Shown here in pieces: positions 1 through 9,816 of a DNA stretch of 64,000 nucleotides (position 1 is the stretch's first letter; every line of letters starts with the position of its first letter). Location of the stretch: assembly GCA_020722815.1 (NCBI GenBank), contig DYKB01000018.1, positions 1 through 64,000 on the forward strand, in the 5' to 3' direction. The translations under genes and the position numbers were made by a program. Origin of the DNA: Caldithrix sp. Its GTDB lineage: Bacteria > Zhuqueibacterota > Zhuqueibacteria > Thermofontimicrobiales > Sulfurfontimicrobiaceae. Below the pieces are notes generated by a model. It ran no database searches, was not told where the DNA came from, and was given only the letters and a program-made list of their open reading frames with translations.

Positions 1-1
1 A

Positions 2-115
2 ACATTCAATAAACTGTTCACCCTTTTCAGCAAAGCTGATCTTTTGATGAGGCGCCGTCGGCTTGAGAATATTCTGGCAGACTTTATCCACATCTGCTCT
101 GAACACAAAAAATGA
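2..115 (+). CDS. 3' end of an unidentified gene (partial)
   Basis: An open frame enters from the left edge and ends at TGA 113-115. It encodes about 37 residues rich in Leu, Lys and Arg (a run of four Arg, then LENILADF). The composition looks like the C-terminal helices of a real protein, and the frame converges on the glycosyltransferase gene that ends at 175. Too little is visible to name a family. It could also be a chance open frame. Confidence 0.35.
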   Translation, partial: TFNKLFTLFSKADLLMRRRRLENILADFIHICSEHKK

Positions 116-174
116 AAATTGTTTGCTTTCACCCGGTGATCGGTTACACTTTAAAAATTCAAGATCAATAATTT

Positions 175-1335
175 TTAATCTTTTATAAAGTTTGAATAAA
201 AATTTTCAACTTCAACCATGAGACGTTGATAACTAAATCGATTTTGAACGTTTACTTTCGCATTCGCAATTATTTGTTGTGTATTATCCGGCTCGAAGAG
301 CACTTTTTTTATTTTTAACACCATTTCATCAATATTGTTCACTTCACAAAGATACCCGCTCTGACCATCGGAAATTAAATCAGGCACCCCACCAACAGCC
401 GTGGCAATCACCGGAACCCCGCTGGCCATGGCTTCGAGAAGTGTAATTGGCGTGCCTTCATTGATTGAAGTTAATAACAAAGCGTCAATACCAGCATAAA
501 TATTTTCAATATCCAATGACCAACCGGAAAAATGAACGTATTCTTCGAGATTTAATTCCTTCGTTTTAAGTTGAATCTCAACAAACAGTTCGCCATCCCC
601 CACCATAAGGAGATGAACCGGCAAATTTTCATCGATTAATTTTCTCAGGACAAGAAGACTCATGAGATGATTTTTAACCGGCACCATCCGACCAATGATT
701 GCTAATAAATGCACATCCGGGTTTAAATTCAACTGTTTTTTTAATATATCAATTTTTTTGATCTTCAAAAATCGCTCCAATTCAATCCCCAATGGCATTA
801 ACGTTACTTTATGCGCCGGTGCGATTTTGAATTTGAAAACAATATCTTCATATTGCGAACGGCTGATAACGATAATTTGAGTCGATATTTTCGCCAGGAA
901 ACGTTCCAAAAAAAGATAAAATGCCGTTTTCCACTTGTTAAAATAACCGTAAAATACATGGCCATGAAATGTATGAATAATTACCGGCACCCGGGCCAAC
1001 CAGGCCGCGATTCGGCCCACCGCACCAGCTTTGGCCGTATGCGTATTCACAATTTGGGGGCGTTCTTTTTTGATGAAACGATAAAGCCAGTAAACTGAAT
1101 ATAAGTCATTGAAAACAGAAAGCTTTCGTCCCATTTTTTCCATGATCTCAACCCGAATCCCCTGCTGTTTCAAGACTTCGATACGACTTTGCTCCCCCTT
1201 TTCCAGCGCACCGCCAACAAGAATGGATTCAAATCGATCCGGATTGATATATTTACACAAAATTTCGGTATGAATCGCTGGCCCGCCAATACAAATTCTG
1301 GATTGAATCTGCAAAATTTTAATTTTTTTCTCCAT
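175..1335 (-). CDS. GT4-family glycosyltransferase
   Basis: Predicted retaining GT-B glycosyltransferase of family 4, adding a sugar to a lipid-linked polysaccharide intermediate at the cytoplasmic face. The N-terminal domain has a Gly-rich donor loop (CIGGPAIH, about residues 16-23). The C-terminal domain carries the GT4 signature EGTPITLLEAMASGVPVIAT near residue 290, with the two Glu of the E-x7-E motif. The 386-residue length is usual. The ATG at 1335 follows an AGGATAGG ribosome site that overlaps the end of the preceding GT4 gene (stop at 1339), so the two are probably co-translated. It is the last gene of the minus-strand polysaccharide locus in this window. Donor and acceptor cannot be told from sequence. 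Confidence 0.9.
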   Translation of the reverse strand: MEKKIKILQIQSRICIGGPAIHTEILCKYINPDRFESILVGGALEKGEQSRIEVLKQQGIRVEIMEKMGRKLSVFNDLYSVYWLYRFIKKERPQIVNTHTAKAGAVGRIAAWLARVPVIIHTFHGHVFYGYFNKWKTAFYLFLERFLAKISTQIIVISRSQYEDIVFKFKIAPAHKVTLMPLGIELERFLKIKKIDILKKQLNLNPDVHLLAIIGRMVPVKNHLMSLLVLRKLIDENLPVHLLMVGDGELFVEIQLKTKELNLEEYVHFSGWSLDIENIYAGIDALLLTSINEGTPITLLEAMASGVPVIATAVGGVPDLISDGQSGYLCEVNNIDEMVLKIKKVLFEPDNTQQIIANAKVNVQNRFSYQRLMVEVENFYSNFIKD

Positions 1336-1338
1336 ATC

Positions 1339-2472
1339 CTATCCTGGAATGTCTTTATAAATATTAGCGGTTTCCCTGGCACATTCTTGCCAGGAAAAAC
1401 GCAGGATATTTTGAAATCCTTTCTGGATGAAAGATTCTTTTATGTCATTGTTATTTATCAAGTTAATAATTCTTTCAGCGATTTGTTGCACATTGAGAGG
1501 ATCAAAAAAAAGCGCGGCATCACCACAAATTTCTGGCAGTGAAGTCACATTGGAACAGGCCACGGCCGTTCCCGCAGCCATACTTTCCAATGGCGGAAAG
1601 CCAAATCCTTCAAACAGTGTTGGCAGCACAAAAACATCAGCCATCTGATAGACAGCGGGCAAATCTTCATGCGCCACAAAGCCGGTGAAATGCACCAGTT
1701 TCTCCAGCTTTAATTCCTGAATTTTCTCATAAAATGATTTAAATAGCCAATTTTCGCGACCAACGATCACCAAATGATGCGGAATCCGGGACTCTTGCCG
1801 TAATTGATGAAAAGCCTGGATTAGCCGAATAAAATTTTTCCGCGGTTCCAAATGCCCAACGCTTAAAATAAACTGTTCCGGTAACTGATATTTATCCCGA
1901 ATTTGCTTTTTTTGTTCCGCTGAATATTGAACCTGAAATCGCTCCCGATCAAATCCCTCATAAATCCGCACGACCTTTTCAGCGGGCACTTTCAGCGTCT
2001 CGATGATGTCCTTTTGTGTATAATCCGAGATGGCGATAATTTTTTTGGCTTTATGCGCACTCTGGCGAATCATGTAACTGAGATATTGACCGCGCAGCCA
2101 GTTGTAATATTCCGGTTCATGAAAAGAGCGCAGATCGTGAATCGTAACCACCGAAGGAATCGAAATACCCAATGGAAAATATGAAATGGGTGAATGAAAC
2201 AGGTTAAGCTTATATTTTTTAATAAGTTTTGACCAGGCGAATGTTTCGTAAAAAATGCGTTTGTAGGGTGAATCGCCTTCAATGGGAAGGCCAATAAATT
2301 GCCTGAACGCTTTATATTGTGGATTTTGCACTAAAAAATTTTGTGAAAAAAATAATTTCAGATCAAATTCCAGGTCCATTGCGAGAAATTGATCAATCAG
2401 GCTCTGGACATAAACCAGAATGCCGCCACTTTGCGGCGTGAGGACGATTCCATTGATGGCGATTGTTTTCAT
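1339..2472 (-). CDS. GT4-family glycosyltransferase (mannosyltransferase-like)
   Basis: A 377-residue GT-B glycosyltransferase of family 4. It opens with [18 protein letters not shown], a typical GT4 glycine loop, and has [11 protein letters not shown] near residue 200 and the donor-binding motif [15 protein letters not shown] near residue 290. This resembles WbaZ/MtfB-type mannosyltransferases, but specificity is inference. The frame is open further upstream to 2661, but that part overlaps the GT2 gene; the ATG at 2472 lies 2 bases after the GT2 stop at 2475 and starts where family homology starts, so I use it. It is followed after 3 bases by another GT4 gene. Confidence 0.9.
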   Translation of the reverse strand: MKTIAINGIVLTPQSGGILVYVQSLIDQFLAMDLEFDLKLFFSQNFLVQNPQYKAFRQFIGLPIEGDSPYKRIFYETFAWSKLIKKYKLNLFHSPISYFPLGISIPSVVTIHDLRSFHEPEYYNWLRGQYLSYMIRQSAHKAKKIIAISDYTQKDIIETLKVPAEKVVRIYEGFDRERFQVQYSAEQKKQIRDKYQLPEQFILSVGHLEPRKNFIRLIQAFHQLRQESRIPHHLVIVGRENWLFKSFYEKIQELKLEKLVHFTGFVAHEDLPAVYQMADVFVLPTLFEGFGFPPLESMAAGTAVACSNVTSLPEICGDAALFFDPLNVQQIAERIINLINNNDIKESFIQKGFQNILRFSWQECARETANIYKDIPG

Positions 2473-2474
2473 AC

Positions 2475-3434
2475 TTATTCCTCGTCTCCCAAAATCTCTC
2501 TCCGATTTTTCCAGCAATTTAATAACCCATGCCAATATTCCGCAACCTGTTGCCGATTTCGAAAAAAGGCGATAAAAATTCTCAAAAACATGCCTTTCAG
2601 GTAGATAAAAAATGCCAATTTCGCCTGAAATTTGCCATGATAATGCCGAATGATTTGACAATTATTTTTTGTATTGTGAAACAGCATCTTTTCGTAATTT
2701 TTTTTCGAACTCTGGGCATGAAAATGGATGGCTTCGATTTCATTATGGACCGCAACTTTCCAACCAGCTTCCCGGGCGCGGGCGCACCATTCCATATCTT
2801 CGCCGTACATAAAATAATTTTCATTCAATAGACCTATTTTATCAATTACTTTTTTTCGAATGGCTAAAAAAGCACCGGCAACATAATCTGAGAAATGATA
2901 GCGTCGACGTTTTTGTGGGAAGAGTAACTGGTAAATTTTTTTAATAATTGGAGCCGTTGAGAAGAGTAATTGGGTTTTTACCAATCCCCAAACCGAAATA
3001 AATTTATTTCCGGCGGTTTGCAAAGTACCATCCGGAAAAAATAATTTTCCACTGACAATTCCTATTTCTGGATTCGTATCAAATAAGTCGCTGATTTTTT
3101 TAAATGTGTCATTTGTTTTCAGCAAAATATCACTATTGATCAGGAGAATAATATCACCGGAAGCTGTTTTAATTCCCTGATTACATGCTTTCGCAAAACC
3201 GACATTTTCTTTATTTTCAATAAGTTGAACGTCTTTAAATTTGTTTTTTATCGCCGCAACACTTCCATCACCTGAGGCATTATCGATGAGGATAATTTCA
3301 ATTGTATCAGATGAGTGCTCAATCTGGTAAATTGATTGAATACAATTGAGCGTCAATTCCCGCGTGTTCCAGTTGACGATGATGATAGAAAAGAGATGTT
3401 TGGGGGATTTCTCATCCTGAATTGGTGGTTGCAT
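2475..3434 (-). CDS. GT2-family glycosyltransferase (rhamnosyltransferase-like)
   Basis: Inverting GT-A glycosyltransferase of family 2, similar in layout to WbbL-type rhamnosyltransferases. The GT2 N-terminal strand SIIIVNWNT is followed by LIDNASGDGS (nucleotide-binding Asp), a metal-site motif LINSDI at about residue 100 and the acceptor-side EDMEWCARA motif near residue 215. A C-terminal hydrophobic helix may tether it to the inner membrane. An alternative upstream start at 3485 exists, but the ATG at 3434 has an AGGAA ribosome site at the right distance and begins just before the conserved domain. Its end nearly abuts the following GT4 gene. Confidence 0.9.
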   Translation of the reverse strand: MQPPIQDEKSPKHLFSIIIVNWNTRELTLNCIQSIYQIEHSSDTIEIILIDNASGDGSVAAIKNKFKDVQLIENKENVGFAKACNQGIKTASGDIILLINSDILLKTNDTFKKISDLFDTNPEIGIVSGKLFFPDGTLQTAGNKFISVWGLVKTQLLFSTAPIIKKIYQLLFPQKRRRYHFSDYVAGAFLAIRKKVIDKIGLLNENYFMYGEDMEWCARAREAGWKVAVHNEIEAIHFHAQSSKKNYEKMLFHNTKNNCQIIRHYHGKFQAKLAFFIYLKGMFLRIFIAFFRNRQQVAEYWHGLLNCWKNRREILGDEE

Positions 3435-3596
3435 ATAGAAATTCCTGAATTTCGAATTTATGATAAAGCTGAGACGAATTAACAAAGTGGAAAATTATTT
3501 TCTATGCTATCGAGTGAGGCAACAACAGAAATGTAAACAGTATTTTATTAATTTTTGTCTCTATTTATTTGTAAATTTATTGAACAGGAGTCATCC

Positions 3597-3821
3597 TTAG
3601 TTAAAAACTCCTTCCAGTTGAATATTTTCCAACTTTAAAGCTGGTATTTGACCTTTACCCAACACTTCTTTTGCATCAATGATTTCAATTCCGACAAGTT
3701 TTTCACCCGGACCAATGTTTAAAGCAATTTCCTCATTTAGACGAACAGTACGGCATTCAAATTGGCCTTCAATGAGTCGAATATATAAGGCATCAATTTC
3801 AGGATCATAACTAATTTTCAT
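3597..3821 (-). CDS. DUF2283 family small protein
   Basis: A 74-residue protein matching the DUF2283 pattern: it opens MKISYDPEIDALYIRL, then has a central GEKLVGIEIIDA strand and ends in a short Leu-rich tail. GGAGAAAAATTT precedes the ATG. DUF2283 genes are commonly paired with an upstream DUF4258 gene, an arrangement that resembles toxin-antitoxin modules although the function is not established. Here the DUF4258 partner (3836-4090) is present but carries an in-frame stop, leaving DUF2283 as the intact member. It interrupts the polysaccharide locus. Confidence 0.85.
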   Translation of the reverse strand: MKISYDPEIDALYIRLIEGQFECRTVRLNEEIALNIGPGEKLVGIEIIDAKEVLGKGQIPALKLENIQLEGVFN

Positions 3822-3835
3822 AAATTTTTCTCCAA

Positions 3836-4090
3836 TTAAAAATAAAAAGTATAAACCGTAATTACTACGATTTCATTTAATTCCTCTTTTATAACAGGTG
3901 CGACCTGTTTAATTGGGTAATAATTACCTTACCAGCAATTGTTAAAACTATAATTAAATCGACATAAAATCCGTCCGTGTTTCGCAAGCTCCCTTGATCC
4001 TTCTAATATTGCTTTTTTAACTTCCATTTCAGTTGCGCCGCGTACAAGACATTGCTCTAATGCATGTTTTGACAATCGGATCGGTTTCAT
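3836..4090 (-). pseudogene. DUF4258-like gene interrupted by an in-frame TAA
   Basis: The ATG at 4090 starts MKPIRLSKHALEQCLVRG, the typical start of DUF4258 proteins (conserved His, then a Cys/Arg turn). The frame reads 53 codons to a TAA at 3929-3931, directly after NNCW. With that single codon ignored, the same frame stays open for 30 more codons to a second TAA at 3836, and the missing part (GNYYPIKQV then IVVITVYTF) is the expected C-terminal half of the family. The normal residue after Trp is usually Gln, so one C-to-T change (CAA to TAA) would explain it. The second stop is 15 bases from the DUF2283 ATG, as in intact pairs. It could also make a truncated 53-residue product. Confidence 0.75.
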
Positions 4091-4330
4091 ATTTAATCCC
4101 TTTAATCCTTATTTTATAATTAAATTAAGCAGGTCATGATTAAAGAATAAAAAATCAAGGCACCTGAATTAGTCCTTAGTCCATCATTCTATTTATTACT
4201 ACAAGATTTTCGTTTAGTTCTCTTTCCAGTAAATATTTTTTTTGGTTCAGCATTCTAATAATTAAAAGAACTCTCATTTATTCCCATATCTTGTCATATC
4301 CAAAACCAGTAAGCCACTGGACGATTTTAA

Positions 4331-5815
4331 TTAAAAATAATACAGCAATCGCCCCAAAAATCGATTAATCGTCATAATTTGCGCTTTATCTGCCGCGGAA
4401 AATGGCTTCAAAAAATAGAGCGTGATAAAAAAAGTTAAAACCGAAAAAATCAAATTCACGAATAATCCAGTTATCTGTGAAATTGGCAAAATCCAGGAAA
4501 CTAAAACCGATAGAAGCGATGCGGTTATTATTTTAAAAAGAAACCGGAATGGAAATTTTATGGATAAAAACCGTAAAACATAGTTAAATTCAAGACTATA
4601 GATGCCCACGGTAGCGATTCCGGTCGCGATAATGGCGCCCATTGCTCCATAATGCGGTATCAAAATAATATCAAGAACAACATTGAGCAATCCCATGATC
4701 GTTCTGAGAACCAGGACTGTTTTTTCTTTGTGCAGAGTATATAAGATAGCGGTATTGGTTCCACCGCCGATAATTATCGTTACCAGATAAAAAACACCAA
4801 AAGTACACAATAATGGAACGCTGCTTGAATAAGTTTCGGAATAAATAATTGGAATGATATGTTTTGCATTAAATAAAACATAACTAAAAACAGGGATACT
4901 AAAAAAAATGCAGACCTCCGTAACCTTTTGCCAGCCTTCCGCCATTTTGGATTTTTCGCCTTTTTGCTCAAATTCGGCAAAGGCAGCCATCATGATCCCC
5001 CCAAATCCCGACGTAAAAAAATAAAATAACGCCAGCACCGCCGAAAAAGCGATATTATAATACCCGATTTCGTTCTTGGGCACCAGAAAATAGCCCATTA
5101 ATAAAATATCAAAATAACGGCCGAGGACATAGTTGAGAAATTTGGTAAGCCAGGTCACCAGTCCAAAACGAAAAAATTGTGCGTAATCACTTTTTTTCGG
5201 TGACGGTTTAATATAGTGGTAAAATTTGATAAAATAAAATATGCTGATAAAAGTACTGACGGCGATATAACCGAGAATAATTTCTTTTAAGCCAAGCCCT
5301 TGATTTAAAAAGAACCAGGTGGAAACAATAAATAAAGCTTTTAATGAATTGTTAAGGGAAAAAAGCACTTTTGTTGCATAAAAGCTGATAAGTATCGTTT
5401 CTCCGATTAAGAAAAAGTTATGAAAAACGATGTAAAATGCCGCAATTTTTATAATGGAAGCCAGTTCCGGCGAATTAATGAACTGACTTAAAACTCCCGA
5501 GCTGAAATAAATCAGAAAAACAACACTGATTGACTCGATGGCTAAAATCAAAAAGGTTTTTCGTAACAGATGCGAAACGATGCCAGGTTGATTGGCATAT
5601 CGGGGAATATAGACATTAATCGCCTGATCGATGCCTAACGAACACATCAAAGAAAATAGAAAGACGAAATTTATCAATTCAGAATATAATCCAAAGCCAT
5701 AATCACCCAATCCCCGTGCCAGCACAATGGATAGCACAAAATCCAGCAGATAGCCGGTGATGCGGTTCAGGTGATTCCAGAAAAAAGCGTTGGATATTCT
5801 TTTTAAAAATGACAT
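4331..5815 (-). CDS. Polysaccharide flippase, Wzx/MATE-like
   Basis: A 494-residue protein with about 12-14 hydrophobic segments and few charged loops, of the oligosaccharidyl-lipid flippase (Wzx/RfbX) type. Expected role: moving undecaprenyl-diphosphate-linked repeat units across the inner membrane. The N-terminal helix has the family's RISNAFFWNHLNRITGYLLD start, and the GLGDYGFGLYSELINF pattern resembles the first TM hairpin of this family. It lies 26 bases after the GT-C/Wzy-like gene on the same strand. The start follows GAGG at 11 bases. Family assignment is strong; substrate unknown. Confidence 0.88.
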   Translation of the reverse strand: MSFLKRISNAFFWNHLNRITGYLLDFVLSIVLARGLGDYGFGLYSELINFVFLFSLMCSLGIDQAINVYIPRYANQPGIVSHLLRKTFLILAIESISVVFLIYFSSGVLSQFINSPELASIIKIAAFYIVFHNFFLIGETILISFYATKVLFSLNNSLKALFIVSTWFFLNQGLGLKEIILGYIAVSTFISIFYFIKFYHYIKPSPKKSDYAQFFRFGLVTWLTKFLNYVLGRYFDILLMGYFLVPKNEIGYYNIAFSAVLALFYFFTSGFGGIMMAAFAEFEQKGEKSKMAEGWQKVTEVCIFFSIPVFSYVLFNAKHIIPIIYSETYSSSVPLLCTFGVFYLVTIIIGGGTNTAILYTLHKEKTVLVLRTIMGLLNVVLDIILIPHYGAMGAIIATGIATVGIYSLEFNYVLRFLSIKFPFRFLFKIITASLLSVLVSWILPISQITGLFVNLIFSVLTFFITLYFLKPFSAADKAQIMTINRFLGRLLYYF

Positions 5816-5841
5816 AAATCAGCCAGCCTCTTCCATGAAAT

Positions 5842-7137
5842 TTATTTAAAAAACAATAATATTTGCCGTTTAAAATTTTGCTGAAATTTCACCAGATAGG
5901 CCGAAGCAAAAATGATGAATGGAATCACATAGACAATCCGGTGACGAATCGCCGTGCCATAATTCGAATCGACGATTGCATTTGCGGTAAGTCCAATCAA
6001 GCCAAAAATCAATAAAAATAGTTGATAATTGAAATTGCTTTGTTCCCGAATGGTGAGAAAATATTTTACTGCCCAATAAAATATGGCCATAATACCAATC
6101 GCTTCAACAAAGGAAATCAGCATATTGGCACCCCGAACATCCCAGATGAGCGGACCGAACGTGAAATAAATAAATCGAATTGGCGCATACAGAAAAATAT
6201 CAAAAACAGTGGTATATTTCATCCCCACTAGATACGCCGATCCGCCTTCGACGCGTTTTTGCATGGTATGTAAAGGATATTCGATAAAGAAACGTAAAAA
6301 GTCCTGAAATATAATTCCTAAAATGATTAAAATACCTGATAATAAAATTAACAGGATTATTTTAAGATTTCTATGCCCTTCTCGCTTCAAAAAAATCATG
6401 AAGAAATACACAAAGAATATCAGCGCAAATAGATAAAAATTCTGGGGTCGAATTTGACCAATGATCCAGTAAATAAGAAAAACCCAGATTGTATGAATTG
6501 TCAAAAATTTATGTTGATGGGCTTTAAAAAACTGATAAATCATTTCATAAGAGAGATAAAGCACAATCGGATCGCGCAAATTTAAACATGAAAAAAGAAT
6601 AATCGATGGATAAAAGGACGTGAGAACACAAGCCAGTAATGCCTGGCGTCTATCTGAAAATAATTGCATGGTAATTTGATAGACGCGAGCCGTCATTAAT
6701 ACAGTAAGGAATGCGTTTACCAGCCGCATGATAATTTCATGATTTTCGAAGAGATAATAAAAAAAACCTACAAAGGTGCTATATGCCTGAACACCTTCGG
6801 AATGGGGGATTCCATAATTTAAAGGGATATTGTTTCGGTAATTTTTTAAAATCAGGTTCGCGACGCCGCTGTAATCATCCAGCTTATAACTATAAATATG
6901 AAACAACTCGTCAAAAACAATAAAAAAAACACGTATCATCAAACCAATTATTAAAACCGTCGCTAACTGTTTATTTGAAAATTGATATCGAAATATTAAA
7001 AAAGCCAGCGACATCAAAATCAGAAAAGTCGTAATTAGCACCTGTGTCGGCAAGAAAATCAGGAAAATAACCGGTAGCAGAAACCACCTATCCTTTATCC
7101 AGTTCAGTCTGGATGATGTTATTTCCAGTCTATTCAT
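5842..7137 (-). CDS. Multi-spanning GT-C/Wzy-like membrane protein
   Basis: A 431-residue integral membrane protein with about 10-12 hydrophobic helices. An acidic motif after the second or third helix (FDELFHIYSYKLDDYSG) and a following long loop recall GT-C glycosyltransferases of the GT39/ArnT type, which use polyprenyl-phosphate sugars. In this locus no other polymerase-like gene is visible, so it may instead act as the O-antigen/capsule polymerase (Wzy), a family with poor sequence conservation. The ATG directly follows the TAG of the Wzi-like gene with no gap, indicating tight co-translation. Whether it is Wzy or a GT-C transferase is unresolved. Confidence 0.7.
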   Translation of the reverse strand: MNRLEITSSRLNWIKDRWFLLPVIFLIFLPTQVLITTFLILMSLAFLIFRYQFSNKQLATVLIIGLMIRVFFIVFDELFHIYSYKLDDYSGVANLILKNYRNNIPLNYGIPHSEGVQAYSTFVGFFYYLFENHEIIMRLVNAFLTVLMTARVYQITMQLFSDRRQALLACVLTSFYPSIILFSCLNLRDPIVLYLSYEMIYQFFKAHQHKFLTIHTIWVFLIYWIIGQIRPQNFYLFALIFFVYFFMIFLKREGHRNLKIILLILLSGILIILGIIFQDFLRFFIEYPLHTMQKRVEGGSAYLVGMKYTTVFDIFLYAPIRFIYFTFGPLIWDVRGANMLISFVEAIGIMAIFYWAVKYFLTIREQSNFNYQLFLLIFGLIGLTANAIVDSNYGTAIRHRIVYVIPFIIFASAYLVKFQQNFKRQILLFFK

Positions 7138-8829
7138 CTAATAATTAATCCCAAGAGACAAAAAATATTGATGACGAATTATTTCATGATGAACTTCATT
7201 TTTTTCCAGGATTCCGAGCAGACTTTCGATTTTCAGATAACAATTTCGAAAGAGTTCGTAAGAAAGATTTACCTGCAGCCCGGTGTATTTCTGATGGATT
7301 CCGGATAAAAAATCCAAATACTCCGGCTCCTCCGGTGCCCGATCGCGTGTAATTTCCCGACCGGCATTATAGTCTGTCGTATTATCACCCCAGCGCTGCT
7401 GCTCAAAAATGATTTCCGCTACAAATGCTTTCGAAAACCGATATTTCAACTGTACAAAAATATCATCCGAATTCGGGCCGATGCGATGTCCCAACTGAGT
7501 GGTAAAGTGCTGATAGGTCGAAATTGGCAGCTTGTGCGAATAGATATATGGGCGTAGCCGGGCATATTCTATCCGCAAATCCAGATTTTTAATCATGGCG
7601 GCATTGACATAGTAACAGCCAGCCTGATAGCCTAATTTATTGCCATAAAATCCAGTGCCGAGTTCAGTTGTGGTAATGTCATCGATAAAAAGTTCGCCAT
7701 CGAGTTTGAAATTTTTGATTAACGATAAATCAAAATCCAGGCCCATGGTGGCATTGTCTTCATTGGGCAGCGCATGTTCGGCGGAACGATAGAACATGAT
7801 GGGATTGAGGTAGGCCGGCTCAAATTTGCGGCCGCCATAAATCACTGTTTCGTGCAATCCCAGTTGAAAATGGTCGGTAACGCTCAATTCCAGCCGATGC
7901 GCCGCAATGGATTTGCTCTGAATTTGGCCATTTTCGCGAATTTCCGGATAAGCGCGCAGGAAGCCTACCAGACTGGTAAATTTCAATCGCCAGTATTGGG
8001 TTTGAAATTTAATCTGGTCATAAGGAGCCGCATAATCGGAAAGGGCCAGATTGCCATAAAATCCCGGCCCCCATTTATTTTCATGTTTGCCATAAATTAA
8101 ATTGAAATAAGGCAATTTAAAGACCAGATAAGCGATGGTTTCATCAAAATAGATATGATCGCCATAGCCATTGACAAATCCCAGTCCTTCCCGCGTGATT
8201 TTGTGAAATGTCGAATAGGTTCGCGTTCCCCATTCTTTGGTATCGCGGGTATCGAAATAAAAGCCGAGATACGGCCCCAGATTTCCCCAAAAAGTGAAAC
8301 CATTCATGTTCTGAAAAACTTTTTCCTGGCTCGAAAGCGTGTCAGCAGTGGCATACACGGCCTCCCGATGAAGAATCGGATCGATGAAACAGTGGAACTG
8401 ATCATGTTCAAAACCGAGAAAATTCCGATTATTGCGATAAAAAATATCTGGCATAAGCGGATCGACGATCGGTAATTTTTTTAAATATGAAATTCGATTT
8501 CGGGTGGAATCCGGCGTTGAATGGGTGCATTCGTTCAATTCTTCTTTAAATTCAATTTGCAAAAAGGCCAGTTGTTCCTGTTCGACCTGGTTTAATTTGA
8601 GTCCGGCGTCAATCTTTTCCATGACTTTTGCCAAATATCCCGCCATTTCCTGGCGCGAAACGGGTCGGGTACTGTTAAAGACATTCTTCAAAATCTTTTG
8701 CGCTTCCAGCCGGTCGATAAATTCATAAGACCAGTGATTGAGCGGGACATATGTTGATTGGGACTGGATTTGATTTGCCCAAAAGATGAAGAAGAGAAAA
8801 AAAATGCATTTTGATTTAATATGATGCAG
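7138..8829 (-). CDS. Wzi-like capsule assembly outer-membrane barrel, probable CTG start
   Basis: Predicted outer-membrane protein of the capsule-assembly Wzi family (563 residues). The first internal start-type codon is a TTG at 8691, but that omits a clear signal peptide. The frame stays open upstream through CIFFLFFIFWANQIQSQS followed by YVPLNHWSYEFIDRLEA, the usual mature start of this family. No ATG, GTG or TTG lies in that extension; a CTG at 8829, 6 bases after AAGGAG and 2 bases after the methyltransferase stop, is the best start candidate. The rest alternates amphipathic strands with aromatic-rich turns (KWGPGFYGNLALSDY). Role by family: anchoring or organising surface polysaccharide. 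Confidence 0.8.
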   Translation of the reverse strand: MHHIKSKCIFFLFFIFWANQIQSQSTYVPLNHWSYEFIDRLEAQKILKNVFNSTRPVSRQEMAGYLAKVMEKIDAGLKLNQVEQEQLAFLQIEFKEELNECTHSTPDSTRNRISYLKKLPIVDPLMPDIFYRNNRNFLGFEHDQFHCFIDPILHREAVYATADTLSSQEKVFQNMNGFTFWGNLGPYLGFYFDTRDTKEWGTRTYSTFHKITREGLGFVNGYGDHIYFDETIAYLVFKLPYFNLIYGKHENKWGPGFYGNLALSDYAAPYDQIKFQTQYWRLKFTSLVGFLRAYPEIRENGQIQSKSIAAHRLELSVTDHFQLGLHETVIYGGRKFEPAYLNPIMFYRSAEHALPNEDNATMGLDFDLSLIKNFKLDGELFIDDITTTELGTGFYGNKLGYQAGCYYVNAAMIKNLDLRIEYARLRPYIYSHKLPISTYQHFTTQLGHRIGPNSDDIFVQLKYRFSKAFVAEIIFEQQRWGDNTTDYNAGREITRDRAPEEPEYLDFLSGIHQKYTGLQVNLSYELFRNCYLKIESLLGILEKNEVHHEIIRHQYFLSLGINY

Positions 8830-8831
8830 GA

Positions 8832-9797
8832 TTAGCTCCTTTGTTTTCTCAAAATCACCGCCACCTGATCCCCGCGCCCTGCCTGATTCAATTGCAGGGA
8901 CTGTTCATTAAAATCATTGATTTGTCTTTCTGAAAAAATAGATTTGCGCGGATTGACACCATAAGAATTTTTCGCAAAAAGCTGTATATTTTTCAAATAC
9001 TGTTCACTCCCCCAGAATTGCAATGTCGTTGAGTCATGAACAACTTTTTCGATTTTCAGATTTGCTTTTTGCGCTAAAATTTTAATACTTTCTGGTGAAT
9101 GAATAAAAAAATGCCGCGGCACATCCAGTTGCACCCAATGAATGCCATATTTTTCCCAGGCATAACAGGGCACGATCGGAACCCGAATCATACAGATACC
9201 GTCCGGTTTTAGCAGTTTCGAAACCTGTTCGAGCGTTTCCAGTGGATTGGAAAGGTGCTCAAAAACATGGTGAAACATGATGAAATCCCAGGTTCCTGTC
9301 AAATCAAATACTGATTTTTTTAATACTTTTACGCCATTTTCATATTCAATATCTTTTGCAAGATAGGGGTCGATGCCCATTAAATTTTGAAAACCAATTT
9401 CTTTTAAAGAATAAATCAATCGCCCGGAGCCGCTACCCACATCTAAAATCCGCCATTTTTTCGAAATCGGAATAAACGATAAACTTCTAAATACATCTGA
9501 AGGATATTTGTTATAAAGCCATTTGCCGACGATTCCTTTATTGAAAACTGCGTAATGATCCCGCCAGCGCTTGGTCCAGATTCGAATCAGATTTTTTTCT
9601 GTCGTATAAGGTAAATCCGTCAGGCTATAATATGCCGGTGGATAAAACCGGTCAATATCCGAAGGAAATTCGGCTATTTGCAGGCACTGACAATTAGCGC
9701 ATTGAAAACAGGTAAATTCATCACCCATTCCCAGCATCATTTCTCTGGCGTGAAATGGTTTGTTTCCTTTTTCATTATCACAAATTCGGCATTTCAT
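8832..9797 (-). CDS. SAM-dependent methyltransferase with zinc-ribbon N-terminus
   Basis: A 321-residue class I methyltransferase (Methyltransf_23 type). Residues 1-40 hold two Cys pairs (CRIC and CANC) like a small zinc ribbon. The SAM-binding motif I is LDVGSGSGRLIYSL near residue 118, followed by the acidic strand GIDPY and the motif FHHVFEHLSNPLETLE. Members of this family in polysaccharide loci methylate sugars or end-cap chains; here that is inference from location between the WbpI-like epimerase and the Wzi-like gene. The ATG is weakly supported by a GGAG about 12 bases upstream. Confidence 0.85.
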   Translation of the reverse strand: MKCRICDNEKGNKPFHAREMMLGMGDEFTCFQCANCQCLQIAEFPSDIDRFYPPAYYSLTDLPYTTEKNLIRIWTKRWRDHYAVFNKGIVGKWLYNKYPSDVFRSLSFIPISKKWRILDVGSGSGRLIYSLKEIGFQNLMGIDPYLAKDIEYENGVKVLKKSVFDLTGTWDFIMFHHVFEHLSNPLETLEQVSKLLKPDGICMIRVPIVPCYAWEKYGIHWVQLDVPRHFFIHSPESIKILAQKANLKIEKVVHDSTTLQFWGSEQYLKNIQLFAKNSYGVNPRKSIFSERQINDFNEQSLQLNQAGRGDQVAVILRKQRS

Positions 9798-9816
9798 TCA
9801 GGAGGATGCTCCGTAT

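Noticed and set aside
3836..4090. Frameshift in the DUF4258 gene
   Set aside because: The frame before and after the stop is the same, so a single nonsense codon explains it.
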